In this document: in pieces, positions 9,771-18,331 of the stretch
How positions within the stretch are numbered: position 1 is the first letter of the stretch
Layout: each line of letters opens with the position of its first letter
Assembly: GCF_009856295.1 (NCBI RefSeq)
Contig: NZ_WMEU01000004.1
Location: 310,001 to 374,000 of the forward strand
DNA length: 64,000 bases
Reading direction: 5' to 3'
Origin: Pontibacillus yanchengensis
GTDB taxonomy: Bacteria; Bacillota; Bacilli; Bacillales; BH030062
Made by a program: the position numbers and the translations under genes
Notes under the pieces: generated by a model
What the model was told of the DNA's origin: nothing
What the model saw: the letters and a program-made list of their open reading frames with translations, nothing else
Database searches by the model: none

Positions 9771-11147
9771 ATGTCGAAATTATGGGGTGGACGTTTTACA
9801 AAACAAACGAACGAACTGGTGGAAGAGTTTACCGCTTCGATTTCGTTCGATAAGGAGTTTGCGGAAGAAGATGTAGAAGGAAGCCTTGCCCATGTCATCA
9901 TGCTTGGGGAATGCGGTGTCTTGACCGAAGAAGAGGTTACTCAAATCCAGTCTGGTCTTATTACGGTACTCAATAAAATTAAGAATGACACCTTTGAGTT
10001 TTCTGTTGCAGATGAAGACATTCATATGAACATTGAACGTGCATTAATCGAAGAGATTGGTCCTGTAGGTGGGAAGCTGCACACAGGAAGGAGTCGAAAT
10101 GACCAAATCGCTACAGATATGCATCTATATCTCGAGCGGAAAACGAAGCATTTCATCTCCTTGATTGAACAGGTACAGAAATCAATACTAAAGCAAGCGG
10201 CTGATAATGTTGATACGATTTTACCAGGATATACGCACCTGCAACGGGCTCAACCAATCTCTTTTGCCCATCATTTAATGGCATACTTTTGGATGCTTGA
10301 GCGGGATAAAAGTCGGTTCAAAGATAGCTTGAAGCGAATTAGCATATCACCACTCGGTGCGGGTGCCCTAGCTGGAACGACCTTCTCCATCGATCGTAAT
10401 CGCACAGCAGAAATATTAGGCTTTATGGATGTGTATCCAAATAGTCTTGATGCAGTAAGCGATCGCGACTTCATTTTAGAGTTTCTATCGATTGCATCTA
10501 CGTTTATGATGCATGTGTCTCGATTATCAGAAGAACTTGTCATATGGAGTAGTCAGGAATTTCAATACATTGAGCTAGATGACTCCTTTTGTACTGGATC
10601 CAGTATCATGCCGCAAAAGAAAAACCCAGATGTACCCGAGTTGCTTCGCGCTAAGACAGGACGCGTAAATGGGAATCTATTTGGGCTTCTTACGGTATTG
10701 AAGAGCCTGCCTCTTGCGTATAATAAAGATATGCAAGAAGATAAGGAAGGCATGTTGGACACAGTGAAAACACTAGATGGGACATTGAAGTTGTTAGCCC
10801 CAATGATTGAAACGATGGTCGTAAAGAAAGAGAATATGAAAAAATCCGTTCAACATGATTACTCCAACGCAACAGATATTGCGGATTACTTGGTAAACCA
10901 AGGTTCAACCTTTAGAGAAGCCCATGAGGTTATTGGGAAGATTGTCTTATACGGCATCGAACATCAAAAATATTTACTCGATTTAACAATGGATGAATAC
11001 AAGCAATTCAGCCCATTGTTTGAAGATGATATCTACGAGCTCTTACAGCCACAATCGGTTATGAACGCGAGAAATAGTTATGGCGGCACATCGGAACAAC
11101 AAGTACAAAACCAAATAGAATATGGAAAAACATTTATACGAACGTAA
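9771..11147 (+). CDS. argH: Argininosuccinate lyase
   Basis: Splits argininosuccinate into arginine and fumarate, the last step of the pathway. The fumarase/aspartase signature [11 protein letters not shown] is clear, as are the early HTGRSRNDQ and the [19 protein letters not shown] segments. It is 458 residues. An in-frame ATG at 9765 lies only three bases from GGAGG; the ATG at 9771 has normal spacing and gives the family N-terminus MSKLWGGRF. The gene starts 14 bases after argG and ends in a terminator. Confidence 0.95.
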   Translation: MSKLWGGRFTKQTNELVEEFTASISFDKEFAEEDVEGSLAHVIMLGECGVLTEEEVTQIQSGLITVLNKIKNDTFEFSVADEDIHMNIERALIEEIGPVGGKLHTGRSRNDQIATDMHLYLERKTKHFISLIEQVQKSILKQAADNVDTILPGYTHLQRAQPISFAHHLMAYFWMLERDKSRFKDSLKRISISPLGAGALAGTTFSIDRNRTAEILGFMDVYPNSLDAVSDRDFILEFLSIASTFMMHVSRLSEELVIWSSQEFQYIELDDSFCTGSSIMPQKKNPDVPELLRAKTGRVNGNLFGLLTVLKSLPLAYNKDMQEDKEGMLDTVKTLDGTLKLLAPMIETMVVKKENMKKSVQHDYSNATDIADYLVNQGSTFREAHEVIGKIVLYGIEHQKYLLDLTMDEYKQFSPLFEDDIYELLQPQSVMNARNSYGGTSEQQVQNQIEYGKTFIRT

Positions 11148-11174
11148 GCGGATCATTTCGCTTACGTTTTTTTT
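11141..11174 (+). terminator. argH intrinsic terminator
   Basis: The perfect 10-bp stem AACGTAAGCG / CGCTTACGTT has an 8-base loop and is followed by eight T. The argH stop codon lies inside the left arm. Confidence 0.9.
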
Positions 11175-11232
11175 GTGCCAGACCCCCCGCTGTGATAGTG
11201 ATGTACATCGATAGAGGAATGGGAGTCTGCAA
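11175..11232. repeat. Dispersed imperfect palindrome, copy 4
   Basis: Starts GTGCCAGACCCCCCGC and ends ATGGGAGTCTGCAAC, so the outer arms pair as in the other copies. It lies immediately after the argH terminator. Confidence 0.55.
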
Positions 11233-11369
11233 CAAATATAAAAAATTCTCAAAAAAAGTGATCCAACGTCTGTATTCATTCGATAGCTTAATAGAAAACA
11301 TCATAATGGTTTGGTAATTTATTTACGGGTATAGGAAGAAGTGGTGGGTAAATAAAACTACAGTTGCTA

Positions 11370-11382
11370 GATCATTATGATC
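11370..11382. promoter_or_regulatory. Perfect GATCAT-T-ATGATC palindrome
   Basis: A 13-bp perfect inverted repeat sits 50 bases before the start of the SLH protein gene, in the likely promoter or leader. It could be an operator; nothing in the sequence identifies the regulator. The rest of the 285-base gap shows no gene. Confidence 0.3.
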
Positions 11383-11432
11383 ATGTACTGTGCAAGAGAC
11401 ATGGGTACAAAAAATCAAGGAGGTTTTTAAGC

Positions 11433-13193
11433 ATGAACGTAAAAAAGGCATTTGTAGCGATTCCGATGAGTGTCGCACTACTGGTACCATCGACAGCTGG
11501 TATCGTATCAGCGGACGATCATATGATGAAGCCGAAGGTGGACACGCCTGCGGTAGAACTTCGAGCGAATTTAGACCAACTTTTCTCTGAACACGTGTAC
11601 TTGGCTATGACAGCAATGAGAAAAGGTGCAGCTCAAGAACCTGATTTCAACCAAGCGGTAGTAGCACTGAAAGCAAACACGGACGACCTTACGGCAGCTA
11701 TTGAAAGTGTATATGGCGAGAAGGCTGGAGACCAGTTTCATAAATTCTGGAGTGACCATATCGGTTACTTTGTAGACTATGTAAACGCAACAGCAGAAAA
11801 TGATGAAGAAGCTAAACAAGAAGCGTTGGATAATCTAGCAAACTATAAAGAAGAATTCTCTTCCTTTTTATCCGAAGCAACAAACAACCAACTTAAATCT
11901 GATAACCTAGCAAAAGGTCTTCAAATGCACATTAACCAACTAATCACTGGGTTTGATGCTTTCGTAAACGAAAACTACGATAAAGCATATGATGCTCAAA
12001 GTGATGCAATGGAGCATATGTATAATCCAAGTAAAGGGTTATCCAGTGCCATCGTGAATCAATTCCCAGAAAAATTTGATAACACGAAAGCTGTTACAAA
12101 GGCAGCGAATCTACGCTCTGATTTGAACTTCCTATTTTCTGAGCACTTTGCACTTGCGCAACAAGCAATGCAAAATGGCATCCAAGGAGCACCAGAATTT
12201 GATGCAAGTGTAGCACAGTTAACCGAAAACACAGAGGAACTTTCTGCTACGATCGGTTCTGTATATGGGGATGAAGCTGAGAAACAATTCAAAGAGCTAT
12301 GGAGCAGTCACATTGGCTACTTTGTAGATTATGTAAAAGCTACAGGAAATGAAGATATGGAAGCGAAGCAAGAAGCGCTTGATAACCTTGATCAATATCG
12401 TGAAGAGTTCTCTAAATTCATGAGCAATGCGACAGAAGGTAAAGTACCTTCCAGTGGACTTGCAAAAGGGCTAGAGACTCACGTTGGCCAACTTACAGGT
12501 ACTTTTGATGAATATGTAGATGGTGACTATGAGCAAGCTTGGGATATTGCTCGCTCTGGTTACGAGCATATGTTTACACCAGCGAAGCTATTCAGTGGAG
12601 CAATCACTTCTCAATTCCCAGAGAAATTCTCTGAAGAAGATAGGAAAGAAGAAGACATGTTTGAAGACGTACCAATGGATCATTGGGCTTCTGAATATAT
12701 CTACGGTCTAGCAGACAAAGGTATTGTTGTTGGTATGCCAGATAACATGTATATGCCTGATGAATCAGTTACACGTGGCCAGTTCACAGCACTACTTGTA
12801 CGTGCCCTTGGTCTTGAAACTGACGCTGACCTTCCGTTCACTGACGTTTCTGATACGTTTGCGGCTGAAGTAGCTGCAGCTTATGATGCTGGTATTACAG
12901 AAGGCATGACAGAAACAACATTCGCACCAAACGAAACGATTACTCGTGAGCAAATGGCAGCAATGCTAATCCGTGCTTACAATGCAACAGGCGGCGAGCA
13001 TAATGACAATGTAGCGGACATGATGTACGATGATGAAGACATGATTAGCCCACAATTTGACCATTATGTAAATCATGCTGCTGACCTAGAGCTAATGGTT
13101 GGTAATGACGGCGGAGACTTCAACCCGAAAGCTGACGCTAACCGTGCGCAAGCATCTAAAGTAATCTATCTAATGTGGAAACTTAAACAATAA
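11433..13193 (+). CDS. SLH-anchored surface protein with duplicated helical domain
   Basis: Exported cell-wall protein of 586 residues. A signal peptide ends near VSA (residue 27). Two copies of a roughly 175-residue, mostly helical domain follow (about 42-215 and 225-399). They share LFSEH, NT, SVYG, HIGYFVDYV, EAKQEALDNL, LAKGL and QFPEKF. Three SLH repeats (about 410-462, 470-522, 532-582) would bind secondary wall polymer. The protein is strongly acidic. The true ATG at 11433 has AAGGAGG nine bases upstream; a longer frame beginning at 11364 lacks support. I do not recognise the helical domain's function. Confidence 0.85.
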   Translation: MNVKKAFVAIPMSVALLVPSTAGIVSADDHMMKPKVDTPAVELRANLDQLFSEHVYLAMTAMRKGAAQEPDFNQAVVALKANTDDLTAAIESVYGEKAGDQFHKFWSDHIGYFVDYVNATAENDEEAKQEALDNLANYKEEFSSFLSEATNNQLKSDNLAKGLQMHINQLITGFDAFVNENYDKAYDAQSDAMEHMYNPSKGLSSAIVNQFPEKFDNTKAVTKAANLRSDLNFLFSEHFALAQQAMQNGIQGAPEFDASVAQLTENTEELSATIGSVYGDEAEKQFKELWSSHIGYFVDYVKATGNEDMEAKQEALDNLDQYREEFSKFMSNATEGKVPSSGLAKGLETHVGQLTGTFDEYVDGDYEQAWDIARSGYEHMFTPAKLFSGAITSQFPEKFSEEDRKEEDMFEDVPMDHWASEYIYGLADKGIVVGMPDNMYMPDESVTRGQFTALLVRALGLETDADLPFTDVSDTFAAEVAAAYDAGITEGMTETTFAPNETITREQMAAMLIRAYNATGGEHNDNVADMMYDDEDMISPQFDHYVNHAADLELMVGNDGGDFNPKADANRAQASKVIYLMWKLKQ

Positions 13194-13213
13194 TAGAAGA
13201 AAGAATGATAGAG

Positions 13214-13246
13214 CCTGATATCTGCTTTGTAGATATCAGGTTTTTC
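13214..13246 (+). terminator. Intrinsic terminator after the SLH protein gene
   Basis: The perfect 10-bp stem CCTGATATCT / AGATATCAGG with a 7-base loop is followed by five T. Confidence 0.88.
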
Positions 13247-13355
13247 TGTTTGTAGACTTTTATAGGTACGTAAGCTTTATGGTAAATGGAAGGGATTTCT
13301 TCCTAGTAGATAGAAGTGCTATTTAAGGATAATATATACGAAAGGAATGGAGTAA

Positions 13356-14177
13356 ATGGCACATAAACTAGGCATGTCCGGAAGTACCATTTTATCAGAC
13401 GAAGCGAAATTTGATGAATTATTTCGAACAGAAACCGACCATATTGAAATAGGGGAATTTGCAAGTGAACATGCGTTCCGACAATTCTTAGAAAAGAATC
13501 TAAACGAAAAAAGTTATGGTATTCACTCTCCATTGTATCGCTCTAATAGTAAGTATGACTTGCTGGAATATGTTCAAATGGAGCCTGAGCAAGCCTGGGA
13601 GCAAATAGAACAAGAGGCTGAGAAGTTATCGAGGCTAGGAGCTGAATATATGCTCGTTCATTTTCCATACTTTAAAGGAGAAGTAGGAGAGAATGGGAAT
13701 GCACAAATCGAAGCAGGCTTGCAGAGGTTGAGTAATCTGCAAAAGGAAACCAATCTTCCTATCGTATGTGAACCAAAGTTAGGAAAAGGAGCAAATCCAG
13801 CCGGTATCTCTCATCTATACAACTTTCCTATAGATGCTTGGGAAAAATACGGTTTACATCTGTGCATGGATATTGGAGACTATTTAATAGCCGTTGGTGA
13901 TGGCATTGATCAGCACATTCAGAAATGGAACGAGTTTATTAAAGTTGTTCACTTACATAACGTGGTAAATGACACTGGTCATTATATCTGGAATATGATT
14001 CATCCCAGTCAGGAACATGATCCGTCTTATTATAAGGTGGAGGAAATCATAAAGCAGTTAGCAACAGGAAAGGATAAGATTTTTGTGTTTGAACATACTC
14101 CCCACACGCAGCCGGATGAACAAACAGTGAGGGAAGGAATTCAATGGGTGAGAGAATTGATTGTGTCCACATCATGA
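13356..14177 (+). CDS. Xylose-isomerase-like TIM-barrel protein
   Basis: A 273-residue protein of the sugar phosphate isomerase/epimerase (AP endonuclease 2-like) superfamily. Metal-site candidates are His in GIHSPLY, Glu in IVCEPKLG, the MDIGDY segment, His in KVVHLHNV and Glu in VFEHTPH near the C-terminus. Such barrels act on sugars, inositols or abasic DNA, and the sequence does not decide which. GGAATGGAG precedes the ATG. It is a single gene between a terminator and a convergent flavoprotein gene. Confidence 0.65.
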   Translation: MAHKLGMSGSTILSDEAKFDELFRTETDHIEIGEFASEHAFRQFLEKNLNEKSYGIHSPLYRSNSKYDLLEYVQMEPEQAWEQIEQEAEKLSRLGAEYMLVHFPYFKGEVGENGNAQIEAGLQRLSNLQKETNLPIVCEPKLGKGANPAGISHLYNFPIDAWEKYGLHLCMDIGDYLIAVGDGIDQHIQKWNEFIKVVHLHNVVNDTGHYIWNMIHPSQEHDPSYYKVEEIIKQLATGKDKIFVFEHTPHTQPDEQTVREGIQWVRELIVSTS

Positions 14178-14206
14178 ATTATTTCTACGGTGGTAAAGTG
14201 AGGCGT

Positions 14207-15673
14207 TTATTTCATCGCCTCATTCGCTACAATCCATCCAGACAGTGTTGTCCCTAATGTACCTGCACCAGGGAACGTGGTATCTCCGCAACTGAAGACA
14301 TCTTCTAATCCGGTATAGACAGAATAATGGTTCAGCCAGCTCCATTTGCCATTTGGAATATATCCCCCTACACGACCTTTGTCTCGTCTAACATAGCGTT
14401 CGAAGGTTACTGGGGTGCCTGGCATGAGTAGGTCAATGTCATTCCGAATGGAAGGGAAATGTATTTCGATACCATCTAGAATCTGCTCTACGTATTGTGA
14501 TTTTCGTTCCTCGTATGTTTCTTGTTGCCACCATTGGCTTATTTCTGTGTGAGTAGAAATTGTAATAGCTCGTTTTCCTTCAGGTGCCATTGTACGATCA
14601 TCTTGAGCTGATAGTGATAGAAGAAACTGATTTCCTTCAGCTAATGGTTTGTTTGGGTTTTGGATAATTTGGTGATACAGAACATCTGGTGGGTAGTTGT
14701 CTTCGACTCCTAAATACAGCATGAAAGCTCCCCATGAAGTATCTATACGATCTTTTTTTACATTCGACTTTGATGATATAGACTCGTCGAACAAGTAATG
14801 GAAATTGTGCATGGAATTGTTGAGAATGACTTTCTTAGTAATATACGTCTTTTCGCGTTTACTGTGTACGACCCACTGCCCTTGCTGCTGTTCAATATGA
14901 AGAGCGGGTCGACGCATGTGAACCTCCCCGCCATTGTCTTTAATGGAAGTAGCAAGAGATTCGGCAATCGACGTGAGCCCACCTTTAACAGCATAGGCAC
15001 CTTTATGAAAGGTTTGTAATGCGGCGTGGCCTAGAAAAGCAGGACAATGTTCAGCTGTGGTCTGTACGCTATCCATCAATTGTCCGTTTAGAAAAGCTAA
15101 GAATCGTTCATCCTTATGCAAGTTGAAGGATTTCAATCGATCCATAAGTGTCTGAGTCATATAGGGGATGAGCTTAATGCTATTTGTATTCATATATTTC
15201 GTCATTTTCATCCATTCAATCGCTCGCTTAGGAGGGAAGACAGGCAGATCATCCAATAAGTGATCGATACGTGAGCCTACCTGAAAGACTTCTTCAAAAA
15301 ACAGCTTTGCTTGATCAGCTAGATGTGGGAAAAGTCGGTCCAGCTCATGGAACCATGCTTCTTTTTCACGGTAGTAATGAATCGTCTCATCTCTCATATG
15401 AATATTCATGATGGTATCCATACGTTTCATAGGGGGGAGCGCGATTTTCAACTCATCAAAAAGGCGTTTTAACACCCCTCCTTCTTCAAATCCCATTCCA
15501 ACTGTTGCACCTGCTTGAAAACGATAGCCAGGACGATTGAACTTCCCAGCACATCCACCTAATTCAGATGACGCTTCTAATACAGCAACGGAATACCCTT
15601 TTTTTGCTAATAGAGCAGCTGCGCTAAGCCCACCAAACCCTGCTCCAACAACAACCATGTCATACGTAGTCAT
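14207..15673 (-). CDS. Phytoene-desaturase-family FAD oxidoreductase
   Basis: A 488-residue flavoprotein of the CrtI/CrtN superfamily. The N-terminal dinucleotide-binding fold VVVGAGFGGLSAAALLAKKG and the following LEASSELGGCAGKF are diagnostic. The C-terminal FAD motif SCGDTTFPGAGTLGTTLSGW is also clear. Members desaturate carotenoids or act on other hydrophobic substrates. No phytoene synthase or other crt gene lies nearby, so a carotenoid role is only a guess. AAAGGTG lies upstream of the ATG. Confidence 0.75.
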   Translation of the reverse strand: MTTYDMVVVGAGFGGLSAAALLAKKGYSVAVLEASSELGGCAGKFNRPGYRFQAGATVGMGFEEGGVLKRLFDELKIALPPMKRMDTIMNIHMRDETIHYYREKEAWFHELDRLFPHLADQAKLFFEEVFQVGSRIDHLLDDLPVFPPKRAIEWMKMTKYMNTNSIKLIPYMTQTLMDRLKSFNLHKDERFLAFLNGQLMDSVQTTAEHCPAFLGHAALQTFHKGAYAVKGGLTSIAESLATSIKDNGGEVHMRRPALHIEQQQGQWVVHSKREKTYITKKVILNNSMHNFHYLFDESISSKSNVKKDRIDTSWGAFMLYLGVEDNYPPDVLYHQIIQNPNKPLAEGNQFLLSLSAQDDRTMAPEGKRAITISTHTEISQWWQQETYEERKSQYVEQILDGIEIHFPSIRNDIDLLMPGTPVTFERYVRRDKGRVGGYIPNGKWSWLNHYSVYTGLEDVFSCGDTTFPGAGTLGTTLSGWIVANEAMK

Positions 15674-15831
15674 GTCATCACCTTTTAGCTTTTAGTACTT
15701 CCATTATAATCTGTAAACGAACGAACATGTGGCATGGATGTTCCGTTGATGTGCTAAGGTAAGAGAGAGTGAAATTTTTTTGTATTATAAGTTTATATTA
15801 GATATGATGGCGATAACGAGGAGGTGCTACA

Positions 15832-16284
15832 ATGGCGAAGCACAATTTTCATTTAACCGCAAAATGGCCTGGGGGACGAAATTCCGTAGGTTCTATTGAA
15901 GCAGGTCAATTAAATACAGAGATATCTATTCCACCTGAAATGGACGGTCCTGGCGTAGGGACCAATCCTGATGAGATGCTGCTCGGAGCGGCGTCGACAT
16001 GCTATATTATTACACTTGGTGCAATGATTGAACGCGCAGAATTACCATTGTACAAGATGGGGATGACCTCAGAAGGAATCGTAGATGTAACAAATGGTGT
16101 CATTACGTACGAGGAAATCATTCATCGTCCTTCAGTGTTATTAAAAGAGGACGCTACAGATGAACAAATTGAAAAGCTCGAACAGCTGATTGAAAAAGCA
16201 GAATCCAATTGTATGATCTCAAGGGCGGTTAAAGGCAATGTTACCATTTCTCTTGAAGCACATATTGAAGTGTTAGAGAGTTAG
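15832..16284 (+). CDS. OsmC/Ohr family peroxide-handling protein
   Basis: A 150-residue OsmC-fold protein, probably a thiol peroxidase of organic or other hydroperoxides in the cytoplasm. Both expected cysteines are present: one in LLGAASTCY (about residue 57) and one in ESNCMISRAVKGN (about residue 125). GAGGAGGTG lies eight bases from the ATG. It is monocistronic, with a terminator downstream. Confidence 0.85.
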   Translation: MAKHNFHLTAKWPGGRNSVGSIEAGQLNTEISIPPEMDGPGVGTNPDEMLLGAASTCYIITLGAMIERAELPLYKMGMTSEGIVDVTNGVITYEEIIHRPSVLLKEDATDEQIEKLEQLIEKAESNCMISRAVKGNVTISLEAHIEVLES

Positions 16285-16302
16285 AGGTCTGATAGTTTTC
16301 GC

Positions 16303-16361
16303 AAGTAGTTCAATTTTGGAGTGCAAAGAATCGTTGGTACTCTTTAATTGAACTACTTTTT
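16303..16361 (+). terminator. Long-loop hairpin after the osmC-like gene
   Basis: The perfect 13-bp stem AAGTAGTTCAATT / AATTGAACTACTT encloses a 29-base loop and is followed by TTTTTA. Confidence 0.65.
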
Positions 16362-16399
16362 ATGTAATGAGCTTTATCTCCTATAAATTCAGGGGAAGT

Positions 16400-16560
16400 T
16401 CTGAGAGGAAGGAGGTTCGATTAAAACCGGCTGCATCACACAGCAACATCGAACTGACCTACGTCCTGTAGGCTCGCCTTACGCAGCAATATCGAACAAA
16501 CCCACGTCCTCTGTGTGCAACAGCTCATACGTCGCTATCAGGGCGCTTGCGCTTTAGTTC
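16400..16560. repeat. Non-coding block ending in GGGCGCTTGCGCTTT
   Basis: This stretch has no convincing gene. Internally, CAGCAACATCGAAC and CAGCAATATCGAAC recur about 50 bases apart, each followed by an ACGTCCT. It ends in GGGCGCTTGCGCTTTAG, matching the end of the element at 28352. It appears to belong to an intergenic repeat type. Confidence 0.4.
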
Positions 16561-16573
16561 TATTCCTATCCTT

Positions 16574-17137
16574 CTAGGGTGCACGAGAGTTACTGTTATA
16601 TTCAATGCGCTCTAGCAAATGGACAAATGCCTTTGTAGCTACACCAATCGCATAATAGATAGGAATCGAATAGTAGCTGTTCCACGTAAGTAATTCATAT
16701 GCCCCAATCCATCGAAATAAACCGCCTCCAATGTACGTATTAAACAAGGAAACAAGTACGTTTCCTATCAAAAATAACTTCCAACTTCTGCAGTACTGAA
16801 ACAAAAGCATATAGACAATAGGAAGAAGAGTGAAATTGGCGGGGTCAAAGACCTCTCTCTCCAGTGGTGTGAGCGTATAAGGATAGGTCCAAAATAGATA
16901 CGAAGCTCCTACTTCATCTAAGAAAAATGACACCAACATGACAAATAAACCCACAATCCAAAGATTGAAAGCTATTGAACGTTCGAATAATTTCCACCAA
17001 ATAAACCATGGGAAAATAAGGGAGAATAATAAAAACCACCATTGGGGAGTAAAAACAACTTCCTCCTTCCAATATTGTAATTGGGTGGATGAAGAGATTT
17101 CTTGTAATTCATGAAGTTTTTGTATGTAGTAGTTCAT
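16574..17137 (-). CDS. CBO0543-family integral membrane protein
   Basis: A 187-residue membrane protein with about five predicted hydrophobic spans. The pattern WWFLLFSLIFPWFIWWKLFE, then a YPYTLTP motif, then LPIVYMLLFQYCRSWK and a C-terminal W-rich helix matches the CBO0543 family of spore-forming Firmicutes, whose function is unknown. An AAGGCG-type ribosome site precedes the ATG. It is divergent from the XRE-PAS regulator with about 230 bases between. Confidence 0.65.
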   Translation of the reverse strand: MNYYIQKLHELQEISSSTQLQYWKEEVVFTPQWWFLLFSLIFPWFIWWKLFERSIAFNLWIVGLFVMLVSFFLDEVGASYLFWTYPYTLTPLEREVFDPANFTLLPIVYMLLFQYCRSWKLFLIGNVLVSLFNTYIGGGLFRWIGAYELLTWNSYYSIPIYYAIGVATKAFVHLLERIEYNSNSRAP

Positions 17138-17366
17138 TGGTTGTCGCCTTCTTTGTATTTTGATTACTTCTTAGTTTAAGTCTGAACGCATTTATATATT
17201 CATTATGAAACGGCTGATAAGGAGTAGGATTGTGGCTCAAAGCTACGTTTACGAGCGATGCAAAAGTGTACTATTTTAATAGATGGTAGGTAATGATGTA
17301 TTCTTTTTGCATATTATTAAAATCCGTATTAGACAAAGAAATAATCATCTTAAAAAGGTGGTAATC

Positions 17367-17897
17367 ATGACAAAACGAGATTGGTTAATCAATATTAGAA
17401 ATAGCAAACAAATGACTCAACAAGAGGTAGCATATACTGCTTTTATTGATAGAGCTTATTATGCACAAATTGAGTCAGGTGCTCGTAATCCTAGTGGTGA
17501 TGTAACTAAAAGAATTGGAGATGTGCTAGGGTTTCATTATACGAATTTTGAAAGAGACGAAAACTCTTTTACTGTTTCTCTTCGAAACTCACCGATGACA
17601 TTAGCTCATTGTGATTTGGATTTGAGATATACTTGGGTTTTTAACCCGATAATGCACCAAGAGTTAAGTGATTTAATTGGAAAAAGGGATACGGATATTT
17701 TGAATAATGACGGGTCATTAGCTCTTATGAAACTAAAACGAGATATATTAGAACAGAAAATAGGTATAAGAAGAAAAATAACGTACCCTAATCCAACAGG
17801 AACTATTTCTTACGATGTGTACGGACAACCTTTATTAAACGAAAAAGGAATCATGATTGGTGTGACAACAGCAGCAACTGAATTAGTGAATTCCTGA
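17367..17897 (+). CDS. XRE-type HTH regulator fused to a PAS-like domain
   Basis: A 176-residue protein. Residues about 5-58 are a Cro/C1-type helix-turn-helix (RNSKQMTQQEVAYTAFIDRA, with QIESGARNPSG following). Residues about 75-172 look like a PAS domain: LAHCDLDLRYTWVFNP, then DLIGKRDTDIL, then the strand pair ending GVTTAATEL. That PAS type is usual in sensor kinases, not after an XRE head. It probably binds DNA in response to a small ligand or redox signal, which the sequence does not identify. The ATG at 17367 has AAGGTGG upstream; a frame opening at 17283 extends it without a ribosome site. Confidence 0.7.
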   Translation: MTKRDWLINIRNSKQMTQQEVAYTAFIDRAYYAQIESGARNPSGDVTKRIGDVLGFHYTNFERDENSFTVSLRNSPMTLAHCDLDLRYTWVFNPIMHQELSDLIGKRDTDILNNDGSLALMKLKRDILEQKIGIRRKITYPNPTGTISYDVYGQPLLNEKGIMIGVTTAATELVNS

Positions 17898-17981
17898 TAT
17901 ATATGAACGAAAGGAACCGACTCAATTTAATTCAGTGGGTTTTATTTATATCTTAGTCAAACTTTGGAGGAGCTGAATCAA

Positions 17982-18010
17982 TTGCGATATTGTCGCAAAT
18001 CAGATATATT
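17982..18010 (+). promoter_or_regulatory. rib operon promoter with overlapping inverted repeat
   Basis: TTGCGA (17982-17987) and TATATT (18005-18010) are 17 bp apart, just ahead of the FMN riboswitch. The -35 is the left arm of a perfect inverted repeat, TTGCGA-N5-TCGCAA (17982-17998), which could be a protein operator. Confidence 0.5.
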
Positions 18011-18034
18011 ATGAATAACAACAAAATAATGTTT

Positions 18035-18172
18035 CCTTCGGGGTGGGGTGCAATTCCCAACCGGCGGTGATCAAGTGAGATACTTGTAAGCCCGCGACCT
18101 GCAAAGTGTATACTTTGTGGCTGATTTGGTGTGAGACCAGAGCCGACGGTAAAAGTCCGGATGGGAGAAGGA
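18035..18172 (+). promoter_or_regulatory. FMN riboswitch (RFN element)
   Basis: The conserved RFN core is present in order: CTTCGGGGTGGGGTGCAATT, ACCGGCGGTGAT, AAGCCCGCGA, GACCAGAGCCGACGGT and AGTCCGGATGGGAGAAG. It sits between the rib promoter and a terminator, so FMN binding should stop transcription of ribD-ribE-ribBA-ribH. A short frame on the opposite strand across it is not a gene. Confidence 0.96.
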
Positions 18173-18261
18173 ATAGGAGTAGAGTCGTATGCAGAGTGGT
18201 GCAAGCATCACTTTGACAAAATTCTGTACGTCTGTCTTATTGTAGATGACTTGCTTTATCT

Positions 18262-18298
18262 AACCCTGGGGAACGTGTATCTTCCTCAGGGTTTTTTG
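18262..18298 (+). terminator. Riboswitch-controlled terminator
   Basis: An 11-bp stem with one G-U pair (AACCCTGGGGA / TCCTCAGGGTT) is followed by six T, placed between the RFN element and ribD. Confidence 0.9.
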
Positions 18299-18331
18299 TC
18301 TTCATAATAAAATAGAAAGGAGGGCGTAAAC

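Noticed and set aside
11364..11432. N-terminal extension of the SLH protein
   Set aside because: It would hide the signal peptide, and AAGGAGG clearly serves the ATG at 11433.
17953..18204. Minus-strand open frame of 83 codons
   Set aside because: It lies antisense over the FMN riboswitch; the conserved bases are explained by the RNA structure and it has no ribosome site.
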